Of a stretch of 64,000 bases of DNA, positions 12,545 to 25,500 are shown piece after piece. Under the pieces are notes generated by a model. That model searched no databases, was not told the origin of the DNA, and was given only the letters and a program-made list of their open reading frames with translations. Position 1 is the first letter of the stretch. Each line of letters starts with the position of its first letter. The DNA lies in contig SWDT01000050.1 of NCBI GenBank assembly GCA_009193035.1, positions 124,001 through 188,000 on the forward strand, written 5' to 3'. Source of the DNA: Halicephalobus mephisto (taxonomy: Eukaryota; Nematoda; Chromadorea; Rhabditida; Panagrolaimidae). The position numbers were made by a program, and so were the translations under genes.

Positions 12545-15500
12545 GATGTTCCCTAGATGATAGTCTTTGTGAAAATGACGAAATTTGTTTACCAGGTATT
12601 TTTTAATTTTTAAAATTAAAAAAAAAATTTTTTTTTTTGAAGATGGATTATTTGGTCAATGTTATTCCGAATCCCAGGAAAGCAGTCCTCTGGTGATCCA
12701 AGAACCACTTGATGAGATCCAGAAGGAAGTCCTCAGAATCCAATTGCTGAGGTTGGCCGGAGAAAACCTAAATTGGCCAGATGCGAAATCTCAATGTGTC
12801 TTGGCTTATTTCAAGTTGACAGTTGTTTACGGATTGGATTACGATGCTGATTTCTGCAACATCAGAAATCCGGTCAATGTCTGGAATCTCGTCGAACAAG
12901 TTCAATCAATGTTGTCAGATTCTGATGGTATGTTGACAGAAAATGAACTTTCAACAGGCCAAATTGAAGCCAAAAATCTGATCGAAAATTCCATTGCCAA
13001 CGGCGACATCATGCCAATCGAGGAAATGATCGAAATTCCAGAAGAAGTTTCGGTCGAAATCGCGGAACCAGCCCTGTTGATCGATCCTGAATCAGAAGTG
13101 GCCTTGCCCGTCCTCGTCGTGGACGAAACGGATCCGGAAGAAGATCTAGAAAATCCCTTCGATGTGGTCATCGGCGTCGAAGCAAATCCACTTGTTGTTC
13201 AAGATTCCGAAAATAATAACAATACGGTAGTTATTAAGAAGGATTTAACCGAAGCCGGAATGGGAAATAAAGAAGATAAATCCGACAAAAAACGGGAAAA
13301 CAAGTCGTCAGATCTCAGCACGAAAGAAGCACAACAACTCGACGAATATGTACATGACGTCATGACCAACAAAGACCCAAATCTAAAATTGAGTAATCAA
13401 CAAATCGGAAAACTTGCTGATCTTGTGGAAAATCTTCAAAATGTTCTTCAAGAAAACAAAATTTCCGAAGAACTTTCAGCTCCAGAAATCGAAGAAATAA
13501 TTCCTCTGACGTCACTCAACAATGAACAACAATTAATGCTTAAAAAAGACGCCGAAGAATACAACAACGACGACATGGGACTTTCGAACACCGTCCACAA
13601 AATCGTCAAGGGCGATTTTCAGCGAGTCGAAGGAAACAGAGTTTATTTAAAAATGACGAAAGATGAAGTGACCGAAAACGACTTGGTGAAATTGATCGAA
13701 TTCTTGGATAAGAGAATTGCCCTCCCAAATAACATGTACTTTGATGACTTCAAATATGAAAACGGTGAACTTTCATTCAGAATTGCGAAATTTGATTATT
13801 TGAAAAAAGGAAACGAAAAAAGAGTCGACAGTGCCAGCGGCGTCGCTCAAGCAGTTTGTAAGTTTTTTTATAATTAAAATCATAGAAAAATTGTAATTAA
13901 AAAATTATGGAAAAATTGTAATTAAAAAATTATGGAAAAATTACAATTTAAAAAATCATAGAAAAATTGTAATTAAAAAAATATAAAAATATTACAATTA
14001 AAATCATAGAAAAATTACAATTTAAAAAATCAGAAAAATTATAATTTAAAAATCATTAAAAAATTACAATTTAAAAAATCATTAAAAATTATAATTTAAA
14101 AAATCAGAAAAAATTATAATTAAAAAAAAAATAAAAATACCCTTAAAAATTTAAATTAAAAATATCATAAAAAATTATAATTAAAATTGTTTACGAAATT
14201 ATTTTGGTTAAACTTTTATAATTTTTTTAGAAATTCAAAAAGTACTTTTTTAATTTTAATTTTTTATGGTATTTTTAATTTTAATTTTTTATGGTCTTTT
14301 TAATTTTAATTTTTTATGGTCTTTTTAATTTATTTTAAGTTTTTTATGATGATAGATTTTTTGAAATTTTTGTTTTATAAATTAATTTTAGAATTTTAGA
14401 TTTTTTATTAAATTTTTTGATTTTTTGGAATTTTAGATTTTTTATTAAATTTTTTTATTTTTTTAAATTTAAGATTTTTATTTAATTTTTAAATTTTTTT
14501 AAATTTTAAATTTTTTATTTAATTTTTAGATTTTTATTTAATTTTGTTTATGAATTGGTTTCAGACAAACGAAGAAAGGATATCCAGAGCCTTTCTGGAG
14601 TGAAGGTGGCTGAGACCGGGATTGGGAGCGGAGACGAGGCGATCCCCGTCGAAGGGTCCCAGCGCGATTGGCTCTTTATGCCTATTCTTGGAATTTGTGC
14701 TTTTACTATTACCACATTGTTTACCGTATTAGCAGTTCACTTGGTAAAAAATAGAAGAAGAAAATTCACCAGTAATTTGCCTGAGGTGATTGACAGTATT
14801 GAAGGCGGAAAATCGGTCCACGTTTATGAAAATCTTTGTCGTCAAAGAATGAGTCTCCAAGACACCCCTGGCATTGGCCCTGCGGCTGTCAGCAAAACTT
14901 CCAGCGTTTCGTCGTGGCCAGATGACGGTCTCATCCAGCCCTGCAACCTCGACATCTCCACCGGCCACGTGATTCTGTCTTTTTTGAAAGAACATTTGGA
15001 AAATCCAAACAAAATCGAAGATCAGTGGAATTCCGTTTCTGGATACTACAATAACCACGCCATTTCGACCATCGCTCTAGAGCCTCAAAACGTCCACAAG
15101 AACCGTGACCGTACTGTCATTCCTTGTAAGTTTTATACAATTTCCAAAATTTCAATTTTCAAATTTCAAAAAACTTTAAATTTTCAAATTAAAAAAAACC
15201 AAATTTATTTGAAATTTCCAAATTAAAAAATTTTTTGAATTTTTAAATTTCTGGACAGAAAATAGGAAATCTAAAAAGTTGTTTTTTATTTTGGAACAAT
15301 TCCAAAAGTTCTAAGAATTCGTGTCAAGACAATTTTGTAAAATGTTTATTTTTGGACTTTTTTATATGAGTAATTGCAAAATTGTATAAAACTACAAAAT
15401 AATTTACATAAAACTAAAATAGTAGATTACTGTATTTTTAAAGATTTTTATTTTTCATTGATTTTAAAATTACGAAATAATTGTTTAAAAAATCAAAATT

Positions 15501-16456
15501 TTCAGGTTACTGTATTTTTTAGAAATTTATTTAAAAATAATTTCGAAAATTTTTTTAAATAAGTAATTTTGAAATTTCACGAAATTACGAAATTACTAAA
15601 AATCAAAATTTTTAGTTTACTGTAGTTTTTAAAAATTTATTTGAAAATAATTTTTTTTAAATAAGTAATTTTGGAATTTCACGAAATTATGAAATTACTA
15701 AAAATTTAAATTTTTAGGTTACTGTAGTTTTTAAAAAGCTTAATAATTTTTTGGAGAAAATTGTTTTATTTTTTATAATATATTCCAGATGACGACAACC
15801 TCGTGACAACTGAGAATGGATACATCAACGCAACAAAGATCCACGACAGCGATCCACGTCATTGTTCTTACATCATCACCCAGGCCCCCATGGAATCGAC
15901 GATGGTGGACTACTGGCAGATGATCTGGGATCAAGGAGTCACTCTGCTGGTTAATCTCTGTCAGATGGACGAGACCGAACGTTACTGGCCAGACGAAGGC
16001 AGTCAAGTATACGGTAACTACGAAGTTAATTTAGTTTCCGAACATATTTGGAGCGAAGATTACGTCGTCAGATCTTTCTACTTGAAGAGTTTAAAAAATA
16101 ACGAAACTCGTACAGTAACCCAATTCCACTACTTGAGCTGGAAGAAGAACCAAGTCCCGTCTTCAAACAAGTCCCTGTTGGAATTCCGTCGGAAAGTCAA
16201 CAAGTCCTACCGAGGCCGGTCTTCTCCCGTCCTCGTCCACGATTTCAACGGTGCTGGTCGAGCTGGAACATACTGTTTAATCGACATCATCACGAACAGA
16301 ATCCTAAAAGGTGTAAAAGAAATCAACATGGCGGCATCATTGGAGCATCTTCGAGATCAACGACCTTTCCTTGTGGCGAATTCAGAACAATATAAGATGG
16401 TTTTCAGTTGTGTTGCAGAAGAAGTAACATGTTTAATCAAATCGATTCAAACTTGA
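12545..16456 (+). CDS. ida-1: IA-2 type receptor protein tyrosine phosphatase-like, 5' partial
   Basis: Orthologue of the neuroendocrine autoantigen IA-2 (PTPRN), a membrane protein of dense-core vesicles that affects insulin-like and neuropeptide secretion. Exons 12545-12595, 12643-13857, 14565-15125 and 15789-16456 join in consistent phase and give about 830 residues. The luminal part starts with the Cys-rich block ending DGLFGQC, typical of the RESP18-homology region. It is followed by a long acidic stretch. A membrane segment ([18 protein letters not shown]) is encoded near 14671-14740. The cytoplasmic part is one phosphatase domain with YWPDEGS and [10 protein letters not shown]. The signature loop reads [10 protein letters not shown], so the catalytic Cys is replaced by Asp and the protein should be inactive. 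The signal-peptide exon is not identified. The frame needs an exon ending in phase 1 upstream; 12282-12378 is a weak candidate. Confidence 0.92.
13870..14540 (+). repeat. AT-rich tandem repeats in ida-1 intron
   Basis: Two repeat types fill the intron: AAATTATGGAAAAATTGTAA-like units at 13880-14170, and TTTTTATGGTCTTTTTAATT-like units of about 33 bases at 14250-14340. Confidence 0.65.
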
Positions 16457-16683
16457 GTATTAAAATTTTCGATTTTTTACAGTATTTTTCATCACATACA
16501 GTTTCAAACGGCGACAATTACAGTAATCAAGGCGAAGAATTTCCGAGTGAATAATCTTTTTTTACACATCCAAAGTACTTTTTTATGTGGTTAAATCGAC
16601 TCGGCACAATATCGTATAAAGCTAAATTCTGTTGCACTCATTCATTAACAATCCATAAAATCCTACAGTAATCCTATTCATGA

Positions 16684-19600
16684 CTACTCTGAACGGACAG
16701 GTTTTCCATCCTGCCACTTGGTAATTTTGAGCTTCGTAGCTACAACGGTTTGTTTTTGGGCCTCAGCAGCACCCTGAAATTATTTCATTTTTAAATTATT
16801 TTTAAATTATTTTAAAATTTTATTTTAAAATTATTTTAAAATTATTTTAAAATTATTTTAAAATTATTTTAAAATTTTATTTTTAAATTATTTTTAAATT
16901 TCATTTTAAAATTTTATTTTTAAATTATTTTTAAATTTTATTTTTAAATTTCATTTTTAAATTATTTTTAAATTTCATTTTTAAATTTGAGTTTTTCGAT
17001 CAACTCATTAAACAAAAAATACGATCTATAAAACTACAAATAGAAAGATATAATTCATACAAAAACAAAAAATATCTTTCATAAAATTTAAAATTTGCAC
17101 AGAAAAACTAATTTAAATTTTTTAAAATTATATAAAAATTCAAAACAATGATTTTCATAAAAAATAAAAATTATATAAAAAAGCAAAAATTGTAGAAATT
17201 GTGCAAAAATAAAGAATTTACATAATTAAAAAAATATTCTATATAAAGAAAAAAGTACGAAATAATTCATATAAAATAAATAAAAATTGTACAAGAGATA
17301 AACTTAGAAATAATTCATATAAAAAACCAAAAAATTTATGCGGAAATAAAGTTTTAAAAAATTTGTTTTTTTATGATTTTAAAAATTATAATTTTTAAAT
17401 ATTTAATTTCGATGTTAAAAAATACAGTACTTTTATATTTTCATTTTAGAAAAAAAATTTTTAAGAAAGTAAAAATAAAATTTAAATTTTAAAATTCTAT
17501 TTTTTAAAATTATCTTTTATTAATTTTATCCAATTTTTAAATATTTAATTTCAATATTAAAAAAATACAGTATTTTTATATTTTCATTTTAGAAAAAAAG
17601 TAAAATAAAATTTAAATTTAAAAATTCTATTTTTTAAATTATTTTTTATTAGTTTTATGCAATTTTTAAATATTAATTTCGATGTTAAAAAAATACAGTA
17701 TTTTTATATTTTTCATTTTAGAAAAAAAGTAAAAATAAAATTTAAATTTTAAAATTCTATTTTTTAAATTATTTTTTATTAGTTTTATGCAATTTTTAAA
17801 TATTAATTTCGATGTTAAAAAAATACAGTATTTTTATATTTTCATTTTAGAAAAAAAGTAAAATAAAATTTAAATTTAAAAATTCTATTTTTTAAATTAT
17901 TTTTTATTAGTTTTATGCAATTTTTAAATATTAATTTCGATGTTAAAAAATACAGTATTTTTATATTTTCATTTTAGAAAAAAAATAAAATAAAATTTAA
18001 ATTTTAAAATTCTATTTTTTTAAATTATTTTTTATTAATTTTATGCAATTGTTAAATATTTAATTTCGACGTTAAAAAATACAGTACTTTTATATTTTCA
18101 TTTTAGAAAAAAAGTAAAAAAATTAATTGACATAAAAAATTTTTTACAATTTTTTTATGAATTTCGTCATCGATTTCGTATAGTTCTTTCATTAAGTTTC
18201 AAATTAAATAACATTTTCATAACTTTTTTGTGGGATAAAATTAGAAAAAAATTAGTTTTACAGAATTATGGTCAGAAATTTATTTTTTACGATTTTTTAC
18301 ATTTTATGTAATTTTTTATTATTTAATTTTAAAAATAAATAAAAAAATTTTATTTTTGGGAAAAAATAAAAATTTTTATTTTTAATTTTTTATAAATTTC
18401 GAAATCGATTTTGTGCAATTTTTTAAATTATAAAAATTAATTTTTATTTTTGTTTTTAGACAAAATTTAAAAAATAAAAAAAATTTATGAATTTAATCGT
18501 TGATTTTTTATTTTTTTTATTAATTTTGAGATTAAAGAAAATTTTTTCAATATTTTCATCGTGGGACGAAATTCAGTAAACAGAAAAATTAATTTATTTA
18601 TGAAAACTATAGTCAGAAAATTTCATTATTTTACGATTTGTCATTTCCTGCGATGATTATGTTTAATTTTTTCGGACTTAATTGCTCGAGTTTGAGGTCA
18701 TCAAATAAAACACTATGTCGCAGAAAAAAGAAAACTTTCAGAACGAAAGTCCCTGAGGCACAGGGATCCAACATGCGTGTCAATTAAAATCAGTAATGAC
18801 GCCTTTCAAAAATCAAAGATGAATAACAACGAAAACGAATTATAAGAAATTATTGTTAATTAGGGAGCTTGCTTAAAATATGTAAGGCTTGCAGGGGAAG
18901 GGAGTCCCAGAAAAGCGCCATGTAAGCCTTGTATATTTTAGACAAGCTCCTTAGATTAAAAAAGCTAAAGTAACCTATAAGGGAACTTGTCTAAAATATG
19001 CAGAGCTTACATAGTGCTTTTCTGGGACCCCTTTCCCCCTGTAAGCCTTACATGTTTTAGACAAGCTCCTTAGATTAAAAAAGCTAAAGTAACCTATAAG
19101 GGAACTTGTCTAAAATATGCAGAGCTTACATAGTGCTTTTCTGGGACCCCCTTTCCCCCTGTAAGCCTTGTATATTTTAGGCCAGTTTCCTTATTGTTTT
19201 GGTAAATTGAGAAGTTGTAATTCGTGCAAGACTAATAAATTAAGAAAACACGTCAAATTGCCTTACAATTACGAAATCAGGGAGGAATTACCGTAAGAAA
19301 GCAACTGTCATACGGTCATTCTGTTTTTCAAGTCTTAATACTTGATATTTAATACTCGAAAATCCGGCATCATAATGGAGCAGATTCTTTAGTCTTCTAT
19401 ATTCCTCGTGATTTCTTATGAATTTTTGTTACACAAAAAAATATAACTTTTGGTCCCGTAACAATTGTAAAATGTAACTAAAATATGACACAATCGTTGC
19501 ATTTTTCGTAAATATTTGACATTTGTCAGGAAAATTGTAATTTAATAATGACGATTTCCATCTATTACTGAACTAAAAGTTACTTTTTTGTGTGTACTGT

Positions 19601-21951
19601 TTCTCAATCGTTTTTTTCGTGTTTATCTTATTGATTTATTTCACGAAATTTTTCGAAAATTAATAATTAAAAATGACATATTTTAAACAAAAAATGAACT
19701 ATTAGGAATTATTGTTAATTGCTGCTTAATTACTCGAATAAACCGAAGACTTATCATTCATGCAGAACTAGCCAATTAAGGGAACACGTCAAATTGCCTT
19801 ACATACTATCGCAATTGACATAGAACACGACCTAATTCCTACCACGATAGTCCTTGAAGTACGGTAAGAGTGCACTCGTCGTTAATGAAGCTGCTAGTTC
19901 CAAAATGTTATTATTATTAAATTGTTCTTGTTGGAACAGAAAACTAAACTAGAAAGAAAAAACCTAAAGCGACAGCCTGAATATCAAGGAATACTGAGTA
20001 CTGTAGGGCATGAGTAAGCCTCAATTGTCTTATTTGAGAGAAAATACGCAAATTATATTTTATTATTTTGGTAAAAGTTACTACTATACTTTTGTTTTCT
20101 CTCTCACCAATGTGTATATAATATATTGATATACTGTATATTGTACATTGTATATTGTATATTGTATATTGTATATTGTACATTATATATTATGTAAGAT
20201 TTTTTGTGTGTTGGAACAGAAAACTAAACTAGAAAGAAAAAACCTAAAGCGACAGCCTGAATATCAAGGAATACTGAGTACTGTAGGGCGTGAATAAGCC
20301 TCGGTTATATTGTTTGAAAGACAATACAAAAATTGTATTTTATTATTTTGGTAAAAGTTACTATTATATTTCTGTTTTCTATCTTAATAGATTTCTTTGG
20401 AATTTTATATATGATTGAGAATTGAAAAGTTCAAAAAGTGAACTTTGAAAATCCCGGCTTGCACCAGAAAAACAATTTTTTGAAACTTTTCAAAAAAATT
20501 TTTTTATTAAAAAAATTAAAAAAATAAATTTTCAAAACTTTTTTAAACTTAATTTTTTTGTTTTATAAATCTTAAATACTAACTTGTTTCAAAAATAAAA
20601 TGCTACTGTAACATTAGTCATGGAAGATAATTGAAAAAAAATTATCTTAAAGTTCAAAACGGAAAATTAATTTTTGATCAATTTTTCGAATTCTAATTAA
20701 ATTTAAAAAATAAAAATAAAATTCTACTGTAATTTTCGTTAAAAGATAAATTTTTAAAATTTCAAAATTTAATAAATATTTTTTTCAGTTTTTTAAAATT
20801 CTAATAAATTAAAAATAAAATTTTACTGTAATTTTCGTCATAAAATAAAAAAATTTCATTCAAATTTAATAATTTTTTTCAATTTTTTTTCAGTTTTTTC
20901 TCAATTTTTTTCAATTATTTAAATTCTGATAACTTAAATTTTAAAAAAAATTTTACCGTAATTTTTGTCACAAGATAAATAAAAAAATTTCATTCAAAAC
21001 TTAACAATTTGGACAATTTTTTTTAATTATGTTCAACTTTTTTAAATTGTAATTATCCAAGTATAAAATGAACAAACAAAATTTTACTGCAATTTTTGTC
21101 ATAAGATAAATAAAAAAAATTTCATTCAAATTTAATGAACAATTTAGACAATTTTTTAAAATTCTGATAACTTAAGTTAAAAATTAAGTTTTACTGCAAT
21201 TTCTGTCATGAGATAAATAAAAAAATTTCATTCAAAATTTAATAAATTTTTTTTTCAGTTTTTTAAAATTCTGATAACTTAAATTTTAAAAAAATTTTAC
21301 TGTAATTTTCGTCATAAAATAAAAAAATTTCATTCAAATTTAATAATTTTTTTCACTTTTTTTTCAATTATGTTCAATTTTTCTAAATTCTGATAACTTA
21401 AATTTTAAAAAAAATTTTACTGTAATTTCTGTCACAAGATAAATAAAAAAACTTCATTCAAATTTAATAATTTTTTTCAGTTTTTTTTTCAATTATGTTC
21501 AATTTTTCTAAATTCTGATAACTTAAATTTTAAAAAAAATTTTACTGTAATTTTCGTCATAAATAAAAAAAATTCATTCAAATTTAATAAATAATTTTTT
21601 CAATTTTTTAAAATTCTGATAACTTAAATTAAAAATTAAATTTTACCGTAATTTTCGTCATAAAATAAATTTAAAGAATTTCATTCAAATTTAACAATTT
21701 TTAATAATTTTTCAATTTTTAATCAATTTTAATTATTTAAATTAAAAATAAAATCTCACTATAATTTTCGTCATAGGACATCATTTTAAGTTACACATAT
21801 TTAATTTTAATCTTTTTTCATTAAAATAAAAAAATCAAAATTAACAAAATTACTTTTTTGCCAGAGGGATTCTTACCTTGACGCATTTCTTAGTGACTTC
21901 AGCAGCCACTTGAGAATAACGTAAATAAGTCAATCCTGCATTACGCCACAT
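16684..21951 (-). CDS. Mitochondrial ATP synthase F1 epsilon subunit
   Basis: Small subunit of the F1 central stalk, which joins the rotor to the catalytic head on the matrix side of the inner membrane. Two exons, 21877-21951 (start) and 16684-16773 (end), join in phase 0 and give 54 residues. The protein starts MWRNAGLTYLRYSQVAAEVT, which matches the conserved epsilon start (W-R-x-A-G-L-x-Y-x-R-Y-S). It ends in a basic tail with the WQDGKP motif. An acceptor (TTTTTTAG) lies 12 bases before the ATG, suggesting trans-splicing or a 5'UTR intron. As I recall, the C. elegans orthologue R05D3.6 neighbours unc-116 (R05D3.7). Here too the gene is next to unc-116 on the same strand. The single intron is 5.1 kb, far longer than the coding sequence. 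Confidence 0.88.
16790..16990. repeat. TTTTAAAATTATT simple repeat
   Basis: Runs of TTTTAAAATTATTTTAAAAT and close variants at the 3' end of the epsilon-subunit intron (minus-strand sense). Confidence 0.7.
17370..18115. repeat. 129-bp tandem repeat, six copies
   Basis: The mark ATACAGTATTTTTATATTTT occurs near 17424, 17566, 17695, 17824, 17951 and 18081. Spacing is 142, then about 129 bases. Between marks lie TAAAATTTAAATTT, TTCTATTTTTTAAATTATTT and TTAATTTCGATGTT. It sits inside the epsilon-subunit intron. Confidence 0.9.
18863..19190. mobile_element. Three foldback (MITE-like) elements in tandem
   Basis: Each element is about 90 bases with imperfect terminal inverted repeats of roughly 30 bases: left end GGAGCTTGTCTAAAATAT-like, right end its reverse complement. 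Copies are 18863-18950, 18981-19069 and 19100-19190. Nearly identical spacers (AAAAAGCTAAAGTAACCTAT) separate them. The core of copy 1 is inverted relative to copies 2 and 3. No coding sequence is present, so these would be non-autonomous. The family is not identified. Confidence 0.6.
19931..20380. repeat. Direct repeat of about 165 bp flanking a TATTG microsatellite
   Basis: TTGGAACAGAAAACTAAACT begins at 19931 and again at 20211. The following 160 bases are nearly the same in both (GAGTACTGTAGGGC, GTAAAAGTTACTA). Between them, 20108-20190 is a TATTGTATATTGTATATTG run. Confidence 0.85.
20590..21800. repeat. Degenerate tandem repeat of about 115 bp, 11 copies
   Basis: The mark TTTTACTGTAATTTTCGTCA and variants recurs near 20604, 20727, 20825, 20952, 21085, 21191, 21299, 21418, 21543, 21646 and 21755. 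Copies also share AAATTTCATTCAAATTTAAT and ATTCTGATAACTTAAATT. This is the 5' part of the epsilon-subunit intron. Confidence 0.85.
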
Positions 21952-22478
21952 AATTCTCAAATTCTAAAAAATAAAAATTTAAAAAAGTAAAAATTCTAAA
22001 AAATAAAAATTTAAAAAAATAAAAAATAAAAATTTAAAAAAATAAAAAATAAAAATTTAAATTTAAAAAAAAAATAAAAAAACAAAGTTTCAAAAATACT
22101 TATCGTATTAAACGTTTACAATATTTTCATAAATAAAATTAAAATATATTTATTTAAATTTTCAAACAGCAAAAGTGATTGACGAAATCATGTTCTCGTT
22201 GTTGTCATCTGAATAAATCTTCTTAATTTTAAGCTCAAGAACCCACAGTAATCAATTGTTATCCAATATACAACCTTTTTTAACATGTTTATCTTAAACA
22301 CCAACATGTTAATAAAAAAAATGGAATTTATGAGAATCATACATAGTTAATATCACATGCACCAAAAATTAGTATGGGAATAAATAGAAGCAAAATTCAA
22401 ATCAATGCAAAAAAATCAAAGACGACGAAAGCTCGGCATCGAGAACAGCTCAATCATATTGAGCTAAACATATTCCAG

Positions 22479-22484
22479 TTTATT
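22479..22484 (-). other. Polyadenylation signal for unc-116
   Basis: AATAAA on the minus strand, about 48 bases after the unc-116 stop codon. Confidence 0.6.
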
Positions 22485-22531
22485 CATTTCACGAAGGTTG
22501 ATACGATCTTCACTCCAGAACCTTGCAAACT

Positions 22532-25500
22532 TCAGTTACCTGTCGGACGAATAGGAGTAGTAGTAGCTGTATAATGTTGTCCCGGACGGATAGGTTTCGC
22601 TAAAAACATCCACAATCATATATCAACAACACTAAAAACCATACCAATTTGTGCAGCTAAGCCACGACGAGCAAGATTACGTTGTCTAACAGCTTCCTTG
22701 ATACGTTCAACTTCAAATTGGTACTTCTTACGATCACGCATCGCATTCTCCTTCGTATCTCTCAAAGCCGTCTCTAAACTCTTAATACGTTCCATACTCG
22801 CACGAAGTCGTTTCTCAAATTTAGGAAGTTCACATCGGAGATCAGCATTATCACGAACAAGTTGCTTATGAACTTTCGTAAGTTGTTCCAAATTATTCTC
22901 CAAAAATTGAATCTTCTGTTTCTGAGCCGGACTAGACATATACTCCTCTTCTCCATCTGCTCCAGTGGGGGCTTTTCGAATCCGTTGAGAAATATCCTGT
23001 ACAAAAAGCTTCCTTAAATTCTGCAAGGATGTAAGTTCTTTTTGTACTGTTTCCTCCAATCCATGAAGATCCTGTTTAGCTTGTTGTTTTTTATCTGTAA
23101 GAATAGACAAATCCTTGATTCGTTTTTCTTTTTCTGCTTCTTCACATCGAAGTTTCTCATAATCTTGAGCAAGTTTCTCTTTAGCAAGTTGCAATTCCTG
23201 TAGCGTTTCCGTCAATTGCTTAACTTGATTACTCTTCTCAGTAATTTGATCACGTAATTGAGCAACAAGTTTCTGATGATCACCACTTGGAGCAGCTGCA
23301 CCACCACCAGCTCCTTCGAGACGAGAATTCAATCCATCAAGTTCATCTTCAAGACTACGTTTTTGTTTTTCTTGTGTTTCAACTGTCTCTTGTAGAGATT
23401 TATTCTTAGCATCAAGTTGTTGAATTTGAAGACGACAATTCGAAAGTTCACTTTCTGCAACTTCAAGTCTCTTTTCTACATCACCAGAACCATTTGCCAA
23501 ATCAGCAGCTTTTTGTGCAGCAGTTCTATAATCAGAAGTTAATTTAGAAATACAAATTCTAGCATGAGCCAAAAGTTCATCATCAAGCGGTTTCTCATTA
23601 TCAACATATTCAGCATTGAATTTCTCAGGTATTGGATAATTACTTCCAAGTTCTCCAAATTCTCTCAACATAGTTTGAATGCTCTCATATACTTTTCTTC
23701 TTTGACCATTTAGAATTTCCTTATATTCATCAGCACGTGCATTTGCATCAATAAGTTCAAGATTCTTCTTGTTCAAATCTTCAGAAATTTTATCATTTTC
23801 TTTCGATAATCTTTCTGCTTCGTTCTTTTTACCTTCCAAACTTACTGCTATTTCTTGAATAGCCGAGAATAATTCTTCTGTATCTTCTTGATATTTAGTA
23901 TTTTGTTCTTGCAATTGTTGAATATCATTCAATGCTTGATTATATTCCGTTCTTGTTTGTTTAATTAATTCATCTTGTTCTGACAATTGTTGTTTCAGTC
24001 TTTCTGTCATTTGAGATTGCATTTGAATTTCATCATCTTTTTCATCAAGTTGTTGATACAATTTCGATCTTTCTTCTTCATATTTCCTTCTATCCTCATC
24101 ATTCAATGGTCCAACATTAGTACTTAACAACGGTTGTGTAGCTGGTGATGATCTATCAATAAATACCGATTCACTCATAGACGGTGTCATTGCTGAAGTT
24201 TCATTTAATTGTGCTGTATCAATATCAACCAAATTAATCCATTCCGATTCAGGTACACGTTCACCAGATCTAAATCTTTTCAATTCAGCAACAAGCAAAG
24301 CATATTGATTAATTTGTGCTTTAAGTTTTGCATTTCTATCACGTTCTCTTTCATATCTTCTTTTCCATTCTTCTGCAGATAATTCTTCATTAACAACGAC
24401 AACATTTTTAATTGTTTTCGCACGTTGACCAAACAACAACGTAGACTTGGTTTCAGCTTCATTCCATGATGCAGGTGAACAACAAATAACAATAGTCGTC
24501 CTCGAATTACCTCCCAAGGACTCTTGAAGAATACGCGTCAATTTACTATCACGATAAGGCACATGTGATTTAGTTCCTTCAGCCAAAGCAGCAATAACAT
24601 TACCAAGAGCAGACAGAGATTTGTTAATATTTTTCGCTTCTTCCAAAACAGTTCCTTCAGCACCTGTTTTGCTTACTTTTTCAGACCCAGCCAAATCAAC
24701 CAAATACAATTTCCCTGTCAATTTCTTCTGTGTTCCTTCATTTTCCTGTTCAACTTGAATTTGAAACACCGAATGTGAACGTGAACTATGTTCATTCATA
24801 TCTAAAAGCCAATACTAATCCAAAAACAGTAATCCAAAAACATACTCGTTACAGCAACTTGTCGATTTGCTTTTCCCTCTTCTATTGCTGCAAATACTTC
24901 TTCCGGAGTAGCTACAAACTGCTCCGTCACTCCTTTAACATATGGAACACGATTTTTGTCTTCATGAATAGGCAAATTTGTTTTCGTCACATCCAATAAA
25001 TCCCGGATTTTTTCGTTATAAATTTCAAAATAAGAGACCTTGATGTGGAACCGGAGTTGAATGTCCTCCATATTATAAATATGATTAAAGATATCATTGA
25101 CAATCCTTGGAATAATGCCTTGTTTTTCTGGATCTCCGAGAACTCCCTCCATAGTATGCGTTTTACCCGATGAAGTTTGTCCATAGGCAAATATTGTCCC
25201 ATTGTAGCCATTAAGGACATCCTGGACAATATGAGAAGCAGATCCCTGATACACTGTTTCTTGATCTAGATTAGGATCAAATACACGGTCATAGACAAAT
25301 GCCTTTCCCTAAAATCATTTTCAATAATCTCTGAGTAAAAAGTACTTATGATGACATTCAACTAATCCTATTTTCCAAAAAAATCAATGACATATTGTGT
25401 GCATTTTCCATACAATTCAAAGAAACATTTGGTTAGCTAACTGCCTCACAGTTATCCTCATTCTAAAGCTGCCAGAAAAGCAAACCAACAAAGCGTGGGT

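Noticed and set aside
22374..22574. 66-codon plus-strand frame
   Set aside because: It covers the unc-116 last exon and 3' untranslated region in antisense and has no features.
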